Positions 24,322-33,261 of a DNA stretch of 64,000 bases are shown here, piece after piece. Both the position numbers and the translations under genes were made by a program. The stretch is taken from positions 1-64,000 of the forward strand of contig JADGNF010000007.1 of the NCBI GenBank assembly GCA_017883615.1, in the 5' to 3' direction. This DNA comes from Candidatus Bathyarchaeota archaeon. GTDB lineage: Archaea > Thermoproteota > Bathyarchaeia > Bathyarchaeales > Bathycorpusculaceae. The stretch's first letter is position 1. Each line of letters opens with the position of its first letter. The notes beneath the pieces were generated by a model. It had not been told where the DNA came from and made no database searches. It saw only the letters and a list, made by a program, of their open reading frames with translations.

Positions 24322-26433
24322 TTGAAACAAAAAATCTTCACATTAGCTCTCTTAGTCCTTATGGTCACAGCCTTTTTGCCAATTTCAACTCTTTCGGTTC
24401 ATGGTCAATCGCTGAACAGTGTTTCCATAACTCAATTTACAGTTGACGGACTCGCGGTAACCAACATAAATCCCGGACAAACCGTTACTCTAGGTGGTAC
24501 AATCGTAACCTCTAACGGCCCATATCGAGTATACTTAGAAAATACACTCTTGTCCTCTGGAAACGCCAAAGGATTCAATGTCTTAACTAATATTACCGTT
24601 CCGTTCCTCACATCGGGGCCATATGGCTTTACTCTTGTTGATGTAACAACAGGCGAAAACACTACCTACCCCGAGGATGTGTTCGTATCATATAATGTTC
24701 AACCAGTCCTTCCGGCTTCACCCGGACAATTAGTGGAAGGCAACGGCTTATCTCTCAACGTTAGCATACTGGGCGGCGACGCTAACAAACTGTACATCGC
24801 GGAAATCGTTGTAGTGCCACCTTCTGGCGTAGAAGGCAATTACACAACGGACGTTTCCCTCACCACATCATCTCTAGGTGTTGCCTACGCTCTCGTCACT
24901 TTTCCAAGCTCAAGCTTCCATTCTTCAGGTTCGACGGTTTATTTCGGAACATACAACGTTTATTTCAACGCAACTCAGAATTTGGCGCAAACAAGCTTCA
25001 ACGTTGGCATCACAGATTTCACTGAGTATCATCGAGGAAGCGCCGTCAAAATTACCGGTTTAGGGTATCAACCCAGCCAAACGGCCACAGTGGCGGTCAA
25101 ATTTAATGATATCGTAGTTTTCTCTCAGTCTGTGACTGCTTCAAGTCAAGGTACAGTTTCGACCACTTGGAATGTTCCATCAGATGCTTCCTTGGGGAAC
25201 TATAGTATCGCTATTACTCCGCTCACTACACCAAATAAGATAATTGCCGACGTATCCTCATTCTTAATACTTGGCTTCCCAGTTAACTTCAAAGCAGTAA
25301 ACTTGGCGAACGAAGTTGTTCCGAACATATTGTTTGAAGTAATTGACCAAGTTTCGGGTACCACTTACAAAGGAACAACAGATTCGAGTGGCGTAGCAAC
25401 AATAAACTTAGAAAAAGGCGCTGTCACAACTACCGCCTACTGGAATGATGTTCAAGTAGGACAAATTCAATTTTCAATAACCGGCGCCAATACCTATACC
25501 GTGTCCTGCAGATTGACCGATTTGAAGATTAAGGTTCAGGATAAAAACGGTGTTGTTATCCCCTTTGTCCAGTTGAACTTAACCTATTCGTACACCTCCC
25601 GAACTGGAGCGACAACTACAGGCACTGCTACTGGGGAAACCGACCTAACCGGCTTTTACTCCCTTAACTCAGTGCTAACAGGGATCGGTTATACAGTCCT
25701 CGCTTCAAAATATAATACTGTCTTTAACACTGGCAACACCCAAATCAACTCTCTACCCGCCCAAGCATCCACTCAGTTTACTATCCAGTGCCCAGACGAA
25801 ACCCTCACGCTAAAAACTCTCGATTATAACTTTGCTGCTTTACCTAATGCGCGAATCACTCTCACAGAACAAGCAAGCGGGCTATTCTACAGCGTAACCA
25901 CAGACGCCGATGGCAACGCGCAACTTGATGTAACCTTTGGGCAGTACCGCGCTGAAATCTTCACATCGTCCAACGTTCTACTAAATAATACGATCCTTAG
26001 CGTTTTGAGCAACACGAACGCTCAAATTCGGTGTGTTACCTACAACCTTCCGGTATCCGTTAGAGTTGTAGACTACTTCGGAAACGGCATTGGCAACGTC
26101 AAAATTCAAATAAGCAGACCCGGAATGGACACTCTTTCAGCAACAACACAAGGCGACGGAACAGCGTCATTTGGCAACATTATCGGTGGAAACATGGAGA
26201 TAACCGCTTACCCATCCGGAAACCCGAATTCTTTCGTGGCAACAAACCTGCAGGTTAACTCCGCGTCAGCAGTGAAACTCACAATGAACAACTACGTCGC
26301 GTTTGCGGGTGCTTTAATATCGACAAGTATGCTGGCAACCATTATAGTCATCGTTTTAGCTCTGCTGCTTTTCGTAGGTATCGAAGTCTACAGACGAACC
26401 GGCTTTAGACTCAGAAGAAAATCCGAAAGTTAA
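24322..26433 (+). CDS. Large secreted, membrane-anchored surface protein with Ig-like/carboxypeptidase-regulatory-like repeats
   Basis: A ~703-residue protein from TTG 24322, which has GAGGAG eight bases upstream; the longer frame to 24262 lacks this. Residues 1-28 are a signal peptide (KQKIFTLALLVLMVTAF...). Then follow several beta-sandwich modules: two N-terminal Ig-like regions (~30-320) and at least three modules of carboxypeptidase-regulatory-like type (~320-660), recognisable by repeated TTDSSGVATI, TTDADGNAQL and TTQGDGTASF turns. One membrane helix (~668-692) and a basic tail (RRTGFRLRRK) anchor it. It lacks a VPEFP-type sorting motif, so it is probably membrane-embedded, not archaeosortase-processed. 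Likely S-layer or adhesion role, inferred from architecture. Confidence 0.8.
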   Translation: MKQKIFTLALLVLMVTAFLPISTLSVHGQSLNSVSITQFTVDGLAVTNINPGQTVTLGGTIVTSNGPYRVYLENTLLSSGNAKGFNVLTNITVPFLTSGPYGFTLVDVTTGENTTYPEDVFVSYNVQPVLPASPGQLVEGNGLSLNVSILGGDANKLYIAEIVVVPPSGVEGNYTTDVSLTTSSLGVAYALVTFPSSSFHSSGSTVYFGTYNVYFNATQNLAQTSFNVGITDFTEYHRGSAVKITGLGYQPSQTATVAVKFNDIVVFSQSVTASSQGTVSTTWNVPSDASLGNYSIAITPLTTPNKIIADVSSFLILGFPVNFKAVNLANEVVPNILFEVIDQVSGTTYKGTTDSSGVATINLEKGAVTTTAYWNDVQVGQIQFSITGANTYTVSCRLTDLKIKVQDKNGVVIPFVQLNLTYSYTSRTGATTTGTATGETDLTGFYSLNSVLTGIGYTVLASKYNTVFNTGNTQINSLPAQASTQFTIQCPDETLTLKTLDYNFAALPNARITLTEQASGLFYSVTTDADGNAQLDVTFGQYRAEIFTSSNVLLNNTILSVLSNTNAQIRCVTYNLPVSVRVVDYFGNGIGNVKIQISRPGMDTLSATTQGDGTASFGNIIGGNMEITAYPSGNPNSFVATNLQVNSASAVKLTMNNYVAFAGALISTSMLATIIVIVLALLLFVGIEVYRRTGFRLRRKSES

Positions 26434-26462
26434 GGACACAATGAGGCGTCTAAAGCAAAAAA

Positions 26463-26471
26463 CTTTATATC
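26463..26471 (+). promoter_or_regulatory. TATA box upstream of small Cys-rich gene
   Basis: CTTTATATC lies about 80 bases ahead of the TTG start at 26548, predicting a leader of ~55 bases. Confidence 0.5.
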
Positions 26472-26547
26472 TACTTCAAGAAATATGCTGATTAAGAATG
26501 TTAACGCAACACGGGATTCTTTAAACTGAAACCTAGAGGTGTAACGT

Positions 26548-26835
26548 TTGGCTCAAGCAAAAGCTTGTTCTCCAACATGCCCATCTTTTAAGTGCAGCAA
26601 AAACTCCGCGTTTTTCCGTCGAGATGGGGTACAGTGCAACTGGACCGAAGAACTATGCAACGTCGCTAACTGTACATATTCTCAATGTTTGAAAAGACGA
26701 ATGCTTCCAAATGGAATCTGCGGAGAAACCGTTCGGCGGCAAACAGTTGAAAAGGACTTTGAAGACGACATCGACGTGCCTGTTAAACTTAAAGGAAAGG
26801 CGCTGCGCAAGTTCGGAGAAAAAGACATATACTAA
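26548..26835 (+). CDS. Small Cys-rich protein, unknown
   Basis: A 95-residue protein starting at TTG with AGAGGTG upstream. The first ~60 residues contain eight cysteines (ACSPTCPSFKC, QCNW, LCNVANC, QCLKRR, GICGE), a spacing suited to metal or iron-sulfur binding. The C-terminal third is charged. I do not recognise the family. A dedicated TATA box supports expression. It is convergent with rpoP. Confidence 0.65.
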   Translation: MAQAKACSPTCPSFKCSKNSAFFRRDGVQCNWTEELCNVANCTYSQCLKRRMLPNGICGETVRRQTVEKDFEDDIDVPVKLKGKALRKFGEKDIY

Positions 26836-26894
26836 AAAAACAGCAAAATTCAAAAGAAATGCCGCGCCAAATAGAGCGCGTTTTCTTCCATTTT

Positions 26895-27056
26895 CTATTT
26901 AGCTTGGATACGTTTGACGACTGGCGGTTTAACCTTTTTCAGAATTCTGTAACCGCAAATAATGCATTTAGTTTCTCCGCCACGAAGCTCCAGCTCTTCG
27001 CTTGGAACTTTTGCTCCGCAACGCATACATTCATAAACAATTCCTGATTTCTCCAT
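26895..27056 (-). CDS. rpoP: DNA-directed RNA polymerase subunit P (Rpo12)
   Basis: A 53-residue subunit from ATG 27056, with GAGG eight bases upstream; an in-frame 7-residue extension is unlikely. The zinc ribbon CMRCGAKV...CIICGYRIL and the basic KPPVVKR tail are diagnostic of Rpo12/RPB12, a small subunit at the assembly platform of RNA polymerase. It is divergent from trm5. Confidence 0.95.
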   Translation of the reverse strand: MEKSGIVYECMRCGAKVPSEELELRGGETKCIICGYRILKKVKPPVVKRIQAK

Positions 27057-27137
27057 GAAAGCATCCTCTTTGTACAAAGGAAACGTTTTTTGCTTTTAAA
27101 CGTTTTCAGTACACCGCGAAGTATCGAAGGGGAAAGC

Positions 27138-27986
27138 TTGCGAAAACGGCTAAAGAAAAGGCTCAGCGAAAACACCTCGACAAAAACCGTTGAAATCTAC
27201 AATTCTTTCGACATAGTGGGCGACATCGCAATCGTTAAACTGACGGAATCCTCAAAGGAACAGGCAGCACTTGCTGCCAACGCCATAATGGGCTGCAATA
27301 AGGGCTTGAAGACGGTTTTGGCTCAGGCATCAAAAATCCAGGGCGAATTTCGTCTGCGCAACCTAGTTTGCATAGGCGGTGAAGACAAAACAGTCACCAC
27401 CCACAGGGAACATGGTTGCTTCTTCAACGTGGATTTGGAAAAATGCTTCTTCTCCCCGAGGCTTTCAGGCGAACGACTACGCATATCCCGCTTAGTCCAA
27501 CCTAACGAAACCATTGTTAACATGTTTGCAGGCGTCGGATGCTTCTCAATAATCATCGCCAAAACCGTGCCCACCGCAAAAGTGTACTCCATAGATCTCA
27601 ACCCAGCCGCCGTTGAATGCATGCGAAAAAACGTTCGAGTAAATAGGGTTTTCGGCAAAGTCCTTCCTGTGCTAGGAGACTCCAAGGCAATAATTGAAGC
27701 CCGTTTCCAGCACTGCGCGGATCGCGTTCTGATGCCGCTGCCGGAGAAAGCCTTGGAGTATTTGCCCACAGCAGTTACTGCCCTTAAAACCTCTGGAGGG
27801 TGGATACACCTTCACTGTTTTGAACATGCAATCAAGACCGAGGAATCGATGGATCAAGCCCACGCGAAAATCGCCGCGGAATTCAAAAGCTTAGACATCG
27901 ATTTTGAGGTACCTTTTTCGCGCGTAGTCAGACCGGTGGGTCCTAACTGGCATCAGGTTGAGGTCGATATACGCGTGAATGGTTAA
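27138..27986 (+). CDS. trm5: tRNA (guanine37-N1)-methyltransferase Trm5
   Basis: About 282 residues from TTG 27138, chosen because AAGGGG lies five bases upstream; the frame can be extended to 27090 but that covers the probable TATA (TTTTAAAC, 27091-27100). The class I SAM fold has NMFAGVGCFSIIIAK (~133) for SAM binding and SIDLNPAAVECMRKN; DRVLMPLPEKALEY corresponds to the DPPR-like NPPY catalytic loop, here MPLP. Trm5 makes m1G37, required for frame maintenance and as the precursor for wyosine made by Taw1 (23.1 kb). Confidence 0.93.
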   Translation: MRKRLKKRLSENTSTKTVEIYNSFDIVGDIAIVKLTESSKEQAALAANAIMGCNKGLKTVLAQASKIQGEFRLRNLVCIGGEDKTVTTHREHGCFFNVDLEKCFFSPRLSGERLRISRLVQPNETIVNMFAGVGCFSIIIAKTVPTAKVYSIDLNPAAVECMRKNVRVNRVFGKVLPVLGDSKAIIEARFQHCADRVLMPLPEKALEYLPTAVTALKTSGGWIHLHCFEHAIKTEESMDQAHAKIAAEFKSLDIDFEVPFSRVVRPVGPNWHQVEVDIRVNG

Positions 27987-28032
27987 TAAGTTTTAATAGT
28001 TTGATGCCGCGATAGATGTTCAAGGGAACATC

Positions 28033-28305
28033 ATGAAACGGAAATTGATGGATATTCTCGCTTGCCCAATCGATAAGTATCATCCACTTGACCTACTCGT
28101 CTTTGAAGAGAAAGACGAAATCGTCGAAGGCTTAATTGTCTGCCCCAAATGCTTAAGGTGGTACCCTATCCGCGACGAAATCCCCGAGATGTTGCCCGAC
28201 GAACTCAGAAAGGACGCTGAGGACTTACCATTCCTGAAGAAGTGGAAAGCCAAAGTCCCCGAAAACATTGTGAAAGAAGGCAAACCTTTCAACTTGAAAG
28301 GGTAA
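28033..28305 (+). CDS. Trm112-like zinc protein
   Basis: A 90-residue protein of the Trm112/UPF0434 family: MDILACPIDKYHPL, CPKCLRWYPIRDEIPEMLPDE. Trm112 proteins bind and activate several methyltransferases acting on tRNA, rRNA and release factors. One cysteine pair (CPKC) is kept and the first site is reduced to a single Cys (ACPID). It starts 46 bases after trm5, with AAGTTTTAAT as a possible own promoter. A link to a particular methyltransferase is not shown by the sequence. Confidence 0.88.
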   Translation: MKRKLMDILACPIDKYHPLDLLVFEEKDEIVEGLIVCPKCLRWYPIRDEIPEMLPDELRKDAEDLPFLKKWKAKVPENIVKEGKPFNLKG

Positions 28306-28312
28306 ACTCAGG

Positions 28313-29260
28313 CTACTCTAATTTTATTACAGCATTTTTCGCGGAAGACTTAAACGCAGCCATCGCAACTTGCAGGGCTTTGTAGCCATCGGTTCCCGTT
28401 ACAAGCGGTTTCTTCTTTTCTTGGATGCATTCAGCGAAGTGTTGCAACTCCGCCTTCAATGGTTCTTGGAATGGGATTCTGGGCTGCAGGTTTTCTTTTG
28501 CGCTTTCAATCCACAAGTCCTGGGTTATGTAGTCCAAGCGCATGATAGCTTCACTGCCCGTCACGTTGAGTGTCCGGGTCTTGTAGGGTGTTAACCAGTT
28601 GGATTCAATAAAAGCGCTCTTCCCACTTTCGTATGTCAACATGATCTGCGAATAATCCTCGAACTTGCGGTGCTTCATGCTGCCCATCTTTGCGTATACG
28701 CTGACGGGGTCCTCGCCGGAAATGAACCGCATCACATCGATATCGTGAATCGCTGTATCTTTGACTACGCCTACGTCACCTATTCTTTCAGGCCATTGCG
28801 AAACCCGCTTAGCTGTCGCGGAAACGAGGTCGCCAATTTTCTTTGTTTCAACTGCTTCTCGGATTTGTTGCAATCCAGGAATGAACCGCATTAGAAAACC
28901 TACAGTCAGATGAAGTCCGTTCTCTTTGGAAGTTTGCAGGAGTTTCTCCGCCTGTTTCGTGTTCGTTGCCATCGGCTTTTCTACGAGAACATGTTTTCCC
29001 GCGTTGAGACCTTTCAACGCCTCTTTTGCCAGCATCGTTGACCATGTGCAGATACTGACAGCTTCAATATCTGCGTTCTTAAGCATCCGTGAGCTGTCAG
29101 TGTAAGCTTTGACACCGAATTGATGTGCGATGGCTTTGGCCCGGTCCGGGTTCACATCGCAGATGGCAACTAAGTTTGTACATTCAAGTTCTTTGTAGAC
29201 TCTTGCGTGGTTTTTACCCCAAAACCCAGTTCCGACGACTGCTACACCAAGTTTCTTCAT
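28313..29260 (-). CDS. Gfo/Idh/MocA family oxidoreductase
   Basis: A 315-residue NAD(P)-dependent dehydrogenase. The Rossmann start VAVVGTGFWGKNHARVY and the EKPMATN motif (~95-101) are typical; DTAIHDIDVMRF carries the catalytic His/Asp region. Such enzymes oxidise sugars or sugar nucleotides; the gene overlaps the UDP-sugar-dehydrogenase-like gene by four bases and sits in a block with a phosphosugar mutase and a nucleotidyltransferase. A UDP-N-acetylhexosamine 3-dehydrogenase role is a plausible inference. Confidence 0.85.
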   Translation of the reverse strand: MKKLGVAVVGTGFWGKNHARVYKELECTNLVAICDVNPDRAKAIAHQFGVKAYTDSSRMLKNADIEAVSICTWSTMLAKEALKGLNAGKHVLVEKPMATNTKQAEKLLQTSKENGLHLTVGFLMRFIPGLQQIREAVETKKIGDLVSATAKRVSQWPERIGDVGVVKDTAIHDIDVMRFISGEDPVSVYAKMGSMKHRKFEDYSQIMLTYESGKSAFIESNWLTPYKTRTLNVTGSEAIMRLDYITQDLWIESAKENLQPRIPFQEPLKAELQHFAECIQEKKKPLVTGTDGYKALQVAMAAFKSSAKNAVIKLE

Positions 29261-30594
29261 TTATTCCAAGCGCCCCTTCCCAAACCTCGATAATTGAAAC
29301 CTACCATTTTTTCAGGTTCAACAGCCCCAACTAGATCGACGATTGCGGCTGGTGACTTCATTATTGCCCGCAGCTTCTTAAGGTTTAACCGCTTCAGATG
29401 TTCCTGTCCCGACAAGATAACTATGCAGTCGGTGCCTTCCACAGTCTCATTCAGAGTTTTCTTGATTGATTCGCCGTCAGAGTATTCGGCTGAGGAACAG
29501 TCAGGGTCATAACGGCTGACTTTGGCGCCTTTAGCTTTCAATAGCTCAACGAAAATTGCAGCAGCTGTTCCTGGTTCAGCCGAGCCCAACAGAGCAACCT
29601 TAGCTCTTCTCAAAGTCTTTCCGCAGTCACGAAGCGCATCATGAGTTAAGTTTGCAGCATGTCTTACCATATCCTCATTAACTTGCCGCGCAAGCAAAGG
29701 AAGCCTAAGCTTCACATCAAGGTTCTCTGCATTTTCAAGCAATATGTACGCTTCGTTGCGGTTGGTTTCCTCTGAAATCGTGGGCATTGTCTCACATATC
29801 TCTTTTTCGAACAATTTGACTATTTCAAGGTAATCTAATCCCGCAGTCTCACAGAACATAGCCATTTCGTTAGCCAGCGCCTCGTTTACGTCCCGTTTTG
29901 CAACCGCAAAAAGCATGGCTATTTCTGCAGTTTTTATGTTTGCGATTTTCTTGATATTTTTTTTCGATATTGTTTGGAAAATGTTTTCTGTGGCATTCAT
30001 GCTGAACTTGTCGTTGGCGGCGACGGCTATTTCTTTATCCTCAACTTGATGGGGTGAGTTACGGGTAGAATCGACGGTGGGAATATATGCCAGACCAAAA
30101 TCTTCGCCCGCTTTGAGTCCTGAAGTGTTTTCCACGGTTTCTTTGATGTTTTCAATACAGCCTAGCCCCGCGATTCCCGCATAAACAACAAGACTGCCCT
30201 TCTTAAGCGCTGCACCCACCTGTTTGCAAGCGCTCTCCATTTCGGAGCAGTCGGAGTTCTTTTTCTCGTCAATTTTTGCGTTAACTGTCACGATTACTAT
30301 GTCGCCAGCCAAGGTGGCTGCTTTTAGATCGTTTGTGGCTTTCACTTGTTCTTTCCTGATTAGACTTTTTAGCAAAGATTCTGCTTGGGGATCCCCAAGC
30401 TGCATGTTTCCCTTGGAAAGCCGTTTAACCACGCTTTGGTCAGCGTCTGCACATGTAACTTTGAAGCCTGCTTCCGCGAAAGCTAAAGCGTAAAAAATTG
30501 CTTTTTGCCCGCATCCAACTAGAGTTACACTATATTTTGCGCGTTTTTCGGGCGTGTCTACTTCTTCAGGTTTCAAATGTAGGAGAGGAGACAA
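29257..30594 (-). CDS. UDP-glucose/GDP-mannose dehydrogenase-like protein lacking the catalytic Cys loop
   Basis: A 445-residue protein with the three-domain layout of sugar-nucleotide 6-dehydrogenases: N-terminal Rossmann domain (VTLVGCGQKAIFYALAFAEAGFKV, ~22-45), central helical domain (~205-310) and C-terminal domain (VALLGSAEPGTAAAIFVELL, ~340). In active enzymes the central region has a G(G/H)xC-P loop with the catalytic cysteine. Here the corresponding stretch reads SEETNRNEAYILLENAENLD, with no cysteine. It may therefore not perform the four-electron oxidation and may be a divergent or regulatory partner of the overlapping Gfo/Idh enzyme. Confidence 0.8.
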   Translation of the reverse strand: MSPLLHLKPEEVDTPEKRAKYSVTLVGCGQKAIFYALAFAEAGFKVTCADADQSVVKRLSKGNMQLGDPQAESLLKSLIRKEQVKATNDLKAATLAGDIVIVTVNAKIDEKKNSDCSEMESACKQVGAALKKGSLVVYAGIAGLGCIENIKETVENTSGLKAGEDFGLAYIPTVDSTRNSPHQVEDKEIAVAANDKFSMNATENIFQTISKKNIKKIANIKTAEIAMLFAVAKRDVNEALANEMAMFCETAGLDYLEIVKLFEKEICETMPTISEETNRNEAYILLENAENLDVKLRLPLLARQVNEDMVRHAANLTHDALRDCGKTLRRAKVALLGSAEPGTAAAIFVELLKAKGAKVSRYDPDCSSAEYSDGESIKKTLNETVEGTDCIVILSGQEHLKRLNLKKLRAIMKSPAAIVDLVGAVEPEKMVGFNYRGLGRGAWNK

Positions 30595-30632
30595 AAATTT
30601 TCGCCTTTTCTACAGATTAGTCCATAGCTTTC

Positions 30633-32000
30633 TTAAATGGTTTCAAGTATTTTCTCAAGCTTCGCAGTGTACTCTTTGACTAGTTCAACTGCCCTTTTCG
30701 GGTTTTTTGCTTCTGCATACATCCGGTAAGCCGGCTCCGTGCCACTGGGGCGAACCAGAATAGCGCTTTTGTCCGGGAACCAGATTTTTACTCCGTCCAG
30801 AGTGTTTATGTTTAAGCCCTTGACTTGTTCAAGCAGTTTGTCTAGCGTTTTTTGCTTTTTTTCTTCGGGGCATTCGATTTTGCCTTTCTCTATGAAGTAC
30901 TGGGGCTGTTCTGCCACAAGCTGCGAGAGCTTCTTTCCCGTTTTCGCCATTATGCCCAGGATAAGGGCTGTCGTCATGGCTCCGTCGCGGACGGCCTGAT
31001 GGGGTCCATAGAAGACTCCGCCGTTTTCTTCTCCGCCCAGTTTGGCTTTGACTTCCTTCATTTTCTGCGAAACAGTGACGCTTCCAACCTTGGTCCAGAC
31101 GATTTCGCCCTTGTATGCATCTGCTATGTCTTTGATTAGGGTTGAGGAGCTGACTGGCGTGACTACTTGCGAGTTAGGGTTATCGAGAAGGTATTGTTTT
31201 AAGACGACTCCGAAGCTTTTGTCTCCCATGTGAATCTGCCCCGTCTCATCCACGAAGATGGAGCGGTCTGCGTCGCCGTCGAAAGCCACGCCTAAGTCTG
31301 CACCTAAAGCTTTCACCATTTTGGAGAGTTCAGCGAGGTTTTCGGGTCTGGGTTCGGGCATTCTTCCTGGGAAGGTGCCGTCGATGTTTGCGTTGAGGCT
31401 GGTTATTTTGCAGCCTAAATCGCGCATAAGCACGGGTGCGGTCAATCCACCGACACTGTTTGCTGCGTCTACGATGACGCTAAAGTGTTTCTGAGCGATT
31501 GCCGCTAGATCAACGTGTTTTTTCATGGCTTCAATGTATTCGTCATTTATGCCGAGTATGTCGTGGGTTGAGCCAAGTTTGTTCCAGTCGGCGAACTGAG
31601 TTTTGTTTTTGAAGTAGTTGTTTTCAATTTCTATTTCTTGTTCGTGACTGATCTCGATGCCGTCTTTCCAAATGACTTTTATGCCGTTATATTCAGGCGG
31701 GTTATGGGAGGCGGTGATTATGACTCCGCCATCAAACTTGTGATTCTTAACTGCGAACTGCAGGGCTGGAGTCGGTGCCATTCCAGCAAGAAAAACATTG
31801 CAGCCCGTGGCGGTTAAGCCTGATATGATTGCCTTCGCGAACATTGGTCCGCTGGTTCGGGCGTCGTAGCCAACGAGCAGGTTCTTTTTGCCAAAAAAGG
31901 TTCCGATAGCGCATCCTGCTTTAACTGCCATTTCAGGTGTAAGTTCTTTGTTAACGGTTCCTCGGATGCCATTTGTTCCGAAAAGTTTGGGTTGGCTCAT
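30633..32000 (-). CDS. Phosphoglucosamine mutase/phosphomannomutase family
   Basis: A 455-residue alpha-D-phosphohexomutase. It has the phosphoserine loop TASHNPPEYNGIK (~100), the metal loop DGDADRS (~245), the sugar-binding GGEENGG loop (~325) and the C-terminal phosphate-binding RPSGTEPAYR (~420). It interconverts hexose(amine) 1- and 6-phosphates. Together with the downstream nucleotidyltransferase it can feed sugar-nucleotide synthesis. The exact sugar (glucosamine or mannose) cannot be fixed from the motif set. Confidence 0.92.
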   Translation of the reverse strand: MSQPKLFGTNGIRGTVNKELTPEMAVKAGCAIGTFFGKKNLLVGYDARTSGPMFAKAIISGLTATGCNVFLAGMAPTPALQFAVKNHKFDGGVIITASHNPPEYNGIKVIWKDGIEISHEQEIEIENNYFKNKTQFADWNKLGSTHDILGINDEYIEAMKKHVDLAAIAQKHFSVIVDAANSVGGLTAPVLMRDLGCKITSLNANIDGTFPGRMPEPRPENLAELSKMVKALGADLGVAFDGDADRSIFVDETGQIHMGDKSFGVVLKQYLLDNPNSQVVTPVSSSTLIKDIADAYKGEIVWTKVGSVTVSQKMKEVKAKLGGEENGGVFYGPHQAVRDGAMTTALILGIMAKTGKKLSQLVAEQPQYFIEKGKIECPEEKKQKTLDKLLEQVKGLNINTLDGVKIWFPDKSAILVRPSGTEPAYRMYAEAKNPKRAVELVKEYTAKLEKILETI

Positions 32001-32137
32001 GATTCGGTCTCCGGTTATTAAAAAGACACTTGTGAGTTTCTAATATGCTTTTCAGGTTGAGCTTTTCCTCGTTTGACTCGGATTATCGTTTTTCGGGGTG
32101 TAGGTTTAAAACGGTGTTTTTTTCTTGAACTGGCTGA

Positions 32138-33199
32138 TTAAGCAACTTCAATTGCGGGGCACACGTGAACCTTCTCATGCAGAACCGCACCCTCTTTGAC
32201 TCTAGCATGGTCCGCTATGATACAACCCTCTGAAATCTTGGCTCCTTTCCCAATTTTCGCCGATTCGCCAATAAGAGCTCCCTCAACTATTGCGTCATCC
32301 TCGATTTTTGCGTCCTGAAAAACCACGGAATTTCGTATCTGAACGTTTTTGCCCACGGTTACGTTTTTACCTAAAATGGCACACGGTCCGATGACGGAGT
32401 TTTCGCCGATGATGACGCCTTTGCCGATGGCGACCGGGTTTTTGCAGTTGAAGTTTCGAGCTTTTCGTGGTTTGTCAGCGCAGGTTTCAAGAATTAGCTT
32501 GTTTGTTTCCAGATATTCTTCGGGCTTACCTATGTCAATCCATAAGCCGCCAACTTTGTGCCCGTAAAGCACGTTTTTCTCTGCCAGTTTGGGGAACACT
32601 TCCCGTTCCATCGAAACCGCTCTTCCTTCGGGGATGTAATCGAAGATTTTGGGACTTAACACATATACTCCTGCGTTTATCAGTTTGCTGGGTTCAGTTC
32701 CTTTGGGTGGTTTCTCAACGAACTGTTTGATGCGATTTCCCTCTGCGAGTTCTGCGGTACCGTACCTGCTTGGGTCCTCTGCCTCGTGAAGGGCTATGGT
32801 TGCTACTGCTTTGCCTTCAAGATGGGCTCTTAGCAGTTGGCGATAACTGATTTCCGTGATTAAGTCCCCGTTCAAAACTAAAAACGGCTCCTCATGTCCC
32901 AATAGCTTCTCCGCCTTCTTCACAGGTCCAGCTGTGCCAAGCGGCATCTTGGGCGGGTCAAGCGAGAATTTTACGGATAACCCATACTTCGGCATGCGAG
33001 CCTGTTTGATATGGAACTCGGTTAGCTTGTTGACTGCTAAAATTACCTCGTTAACGCCGTTTTCGGCGAGTTTTTCAAACGTCCACTGAAGTAGCGGTTT
33101 GTTAACAATTGGAAAAAGTGCCTTGGGTCTGGTGCAGGTTAAAGGTCTGAGCCTTGTGCCGAATCCGCCGATTAGGATTAACGCTTTCAATTGCTTCAT
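32138..33199 (-). CDS. Sugar-1-phosphate nucleotidyltransferase with left-handed beta-helix
   Basis: 353 residues from ATG 33199. An in-frame extension to 33271 covers a TATA box (TTTATATC at 33236-33243) and is unlikely. The N-terminal domain carries the nucleotide-binding ALILIGGFGTRLRPLT motif and the FLVLNGDLITEI strand. Residues ~240-353 are hexapeptide repeats (IGENSVIGPCAILGKNVTVG...), as in GlmU-like bifunctional or GDP-mannose pyrophosphorylase-like enzymes. It makes an NDP-sugar; the base and sugar are not certain. Confidence 0.9.
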   Translation of the reverse strand: MKQLKALILIGGFGTRLRPLTCTRPKALFPIVNKPLLQWTFEKLAENGVNEVILAVNKLTEFHIKQARMPKYGLSVKFSLDPPKMPLGTAGPVKKAEKLLGHEEPFLVLNGDLITEISYRQLLRAHLEGKAVATIALHEAEDPSRYGTAELAEGNRIKQFVEKPPKGTEPSKLINAGVYVLSPKIFDYIPEGRAVSMEREVFPKLAEKNVLYGHKVGGLWIDIGKPEEYLETNKLILETCADKPRKARNFNCKNPVAIGKGVIIGENSVIGPCAILGKNVTVGKNVQIRNSVVFQDAKIEDDAIVEGALIGESAKIGKGAKISEGCIIADHARVKEGAVLHEKVHVCPAIEVA

Positions 33200-33235
33200 G
33201 CCCTCGAATTGTAAGATGGTAATTATCTGGTTCAA

Positions 33236-33243
33236 GATATAAA
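33236..33243 (-). promoter_or_regulatory. TATA box of the nucleotidyltransferase gene
   Basis: On the minus strand TTTATATC lies ~37 bases upstream of ATG 33199, just past the guaA stop codon. It supports the shorter start. Confidence 0.5.
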
Positions 33244-33261
33244 CAGTATGAAGAGTAGATA

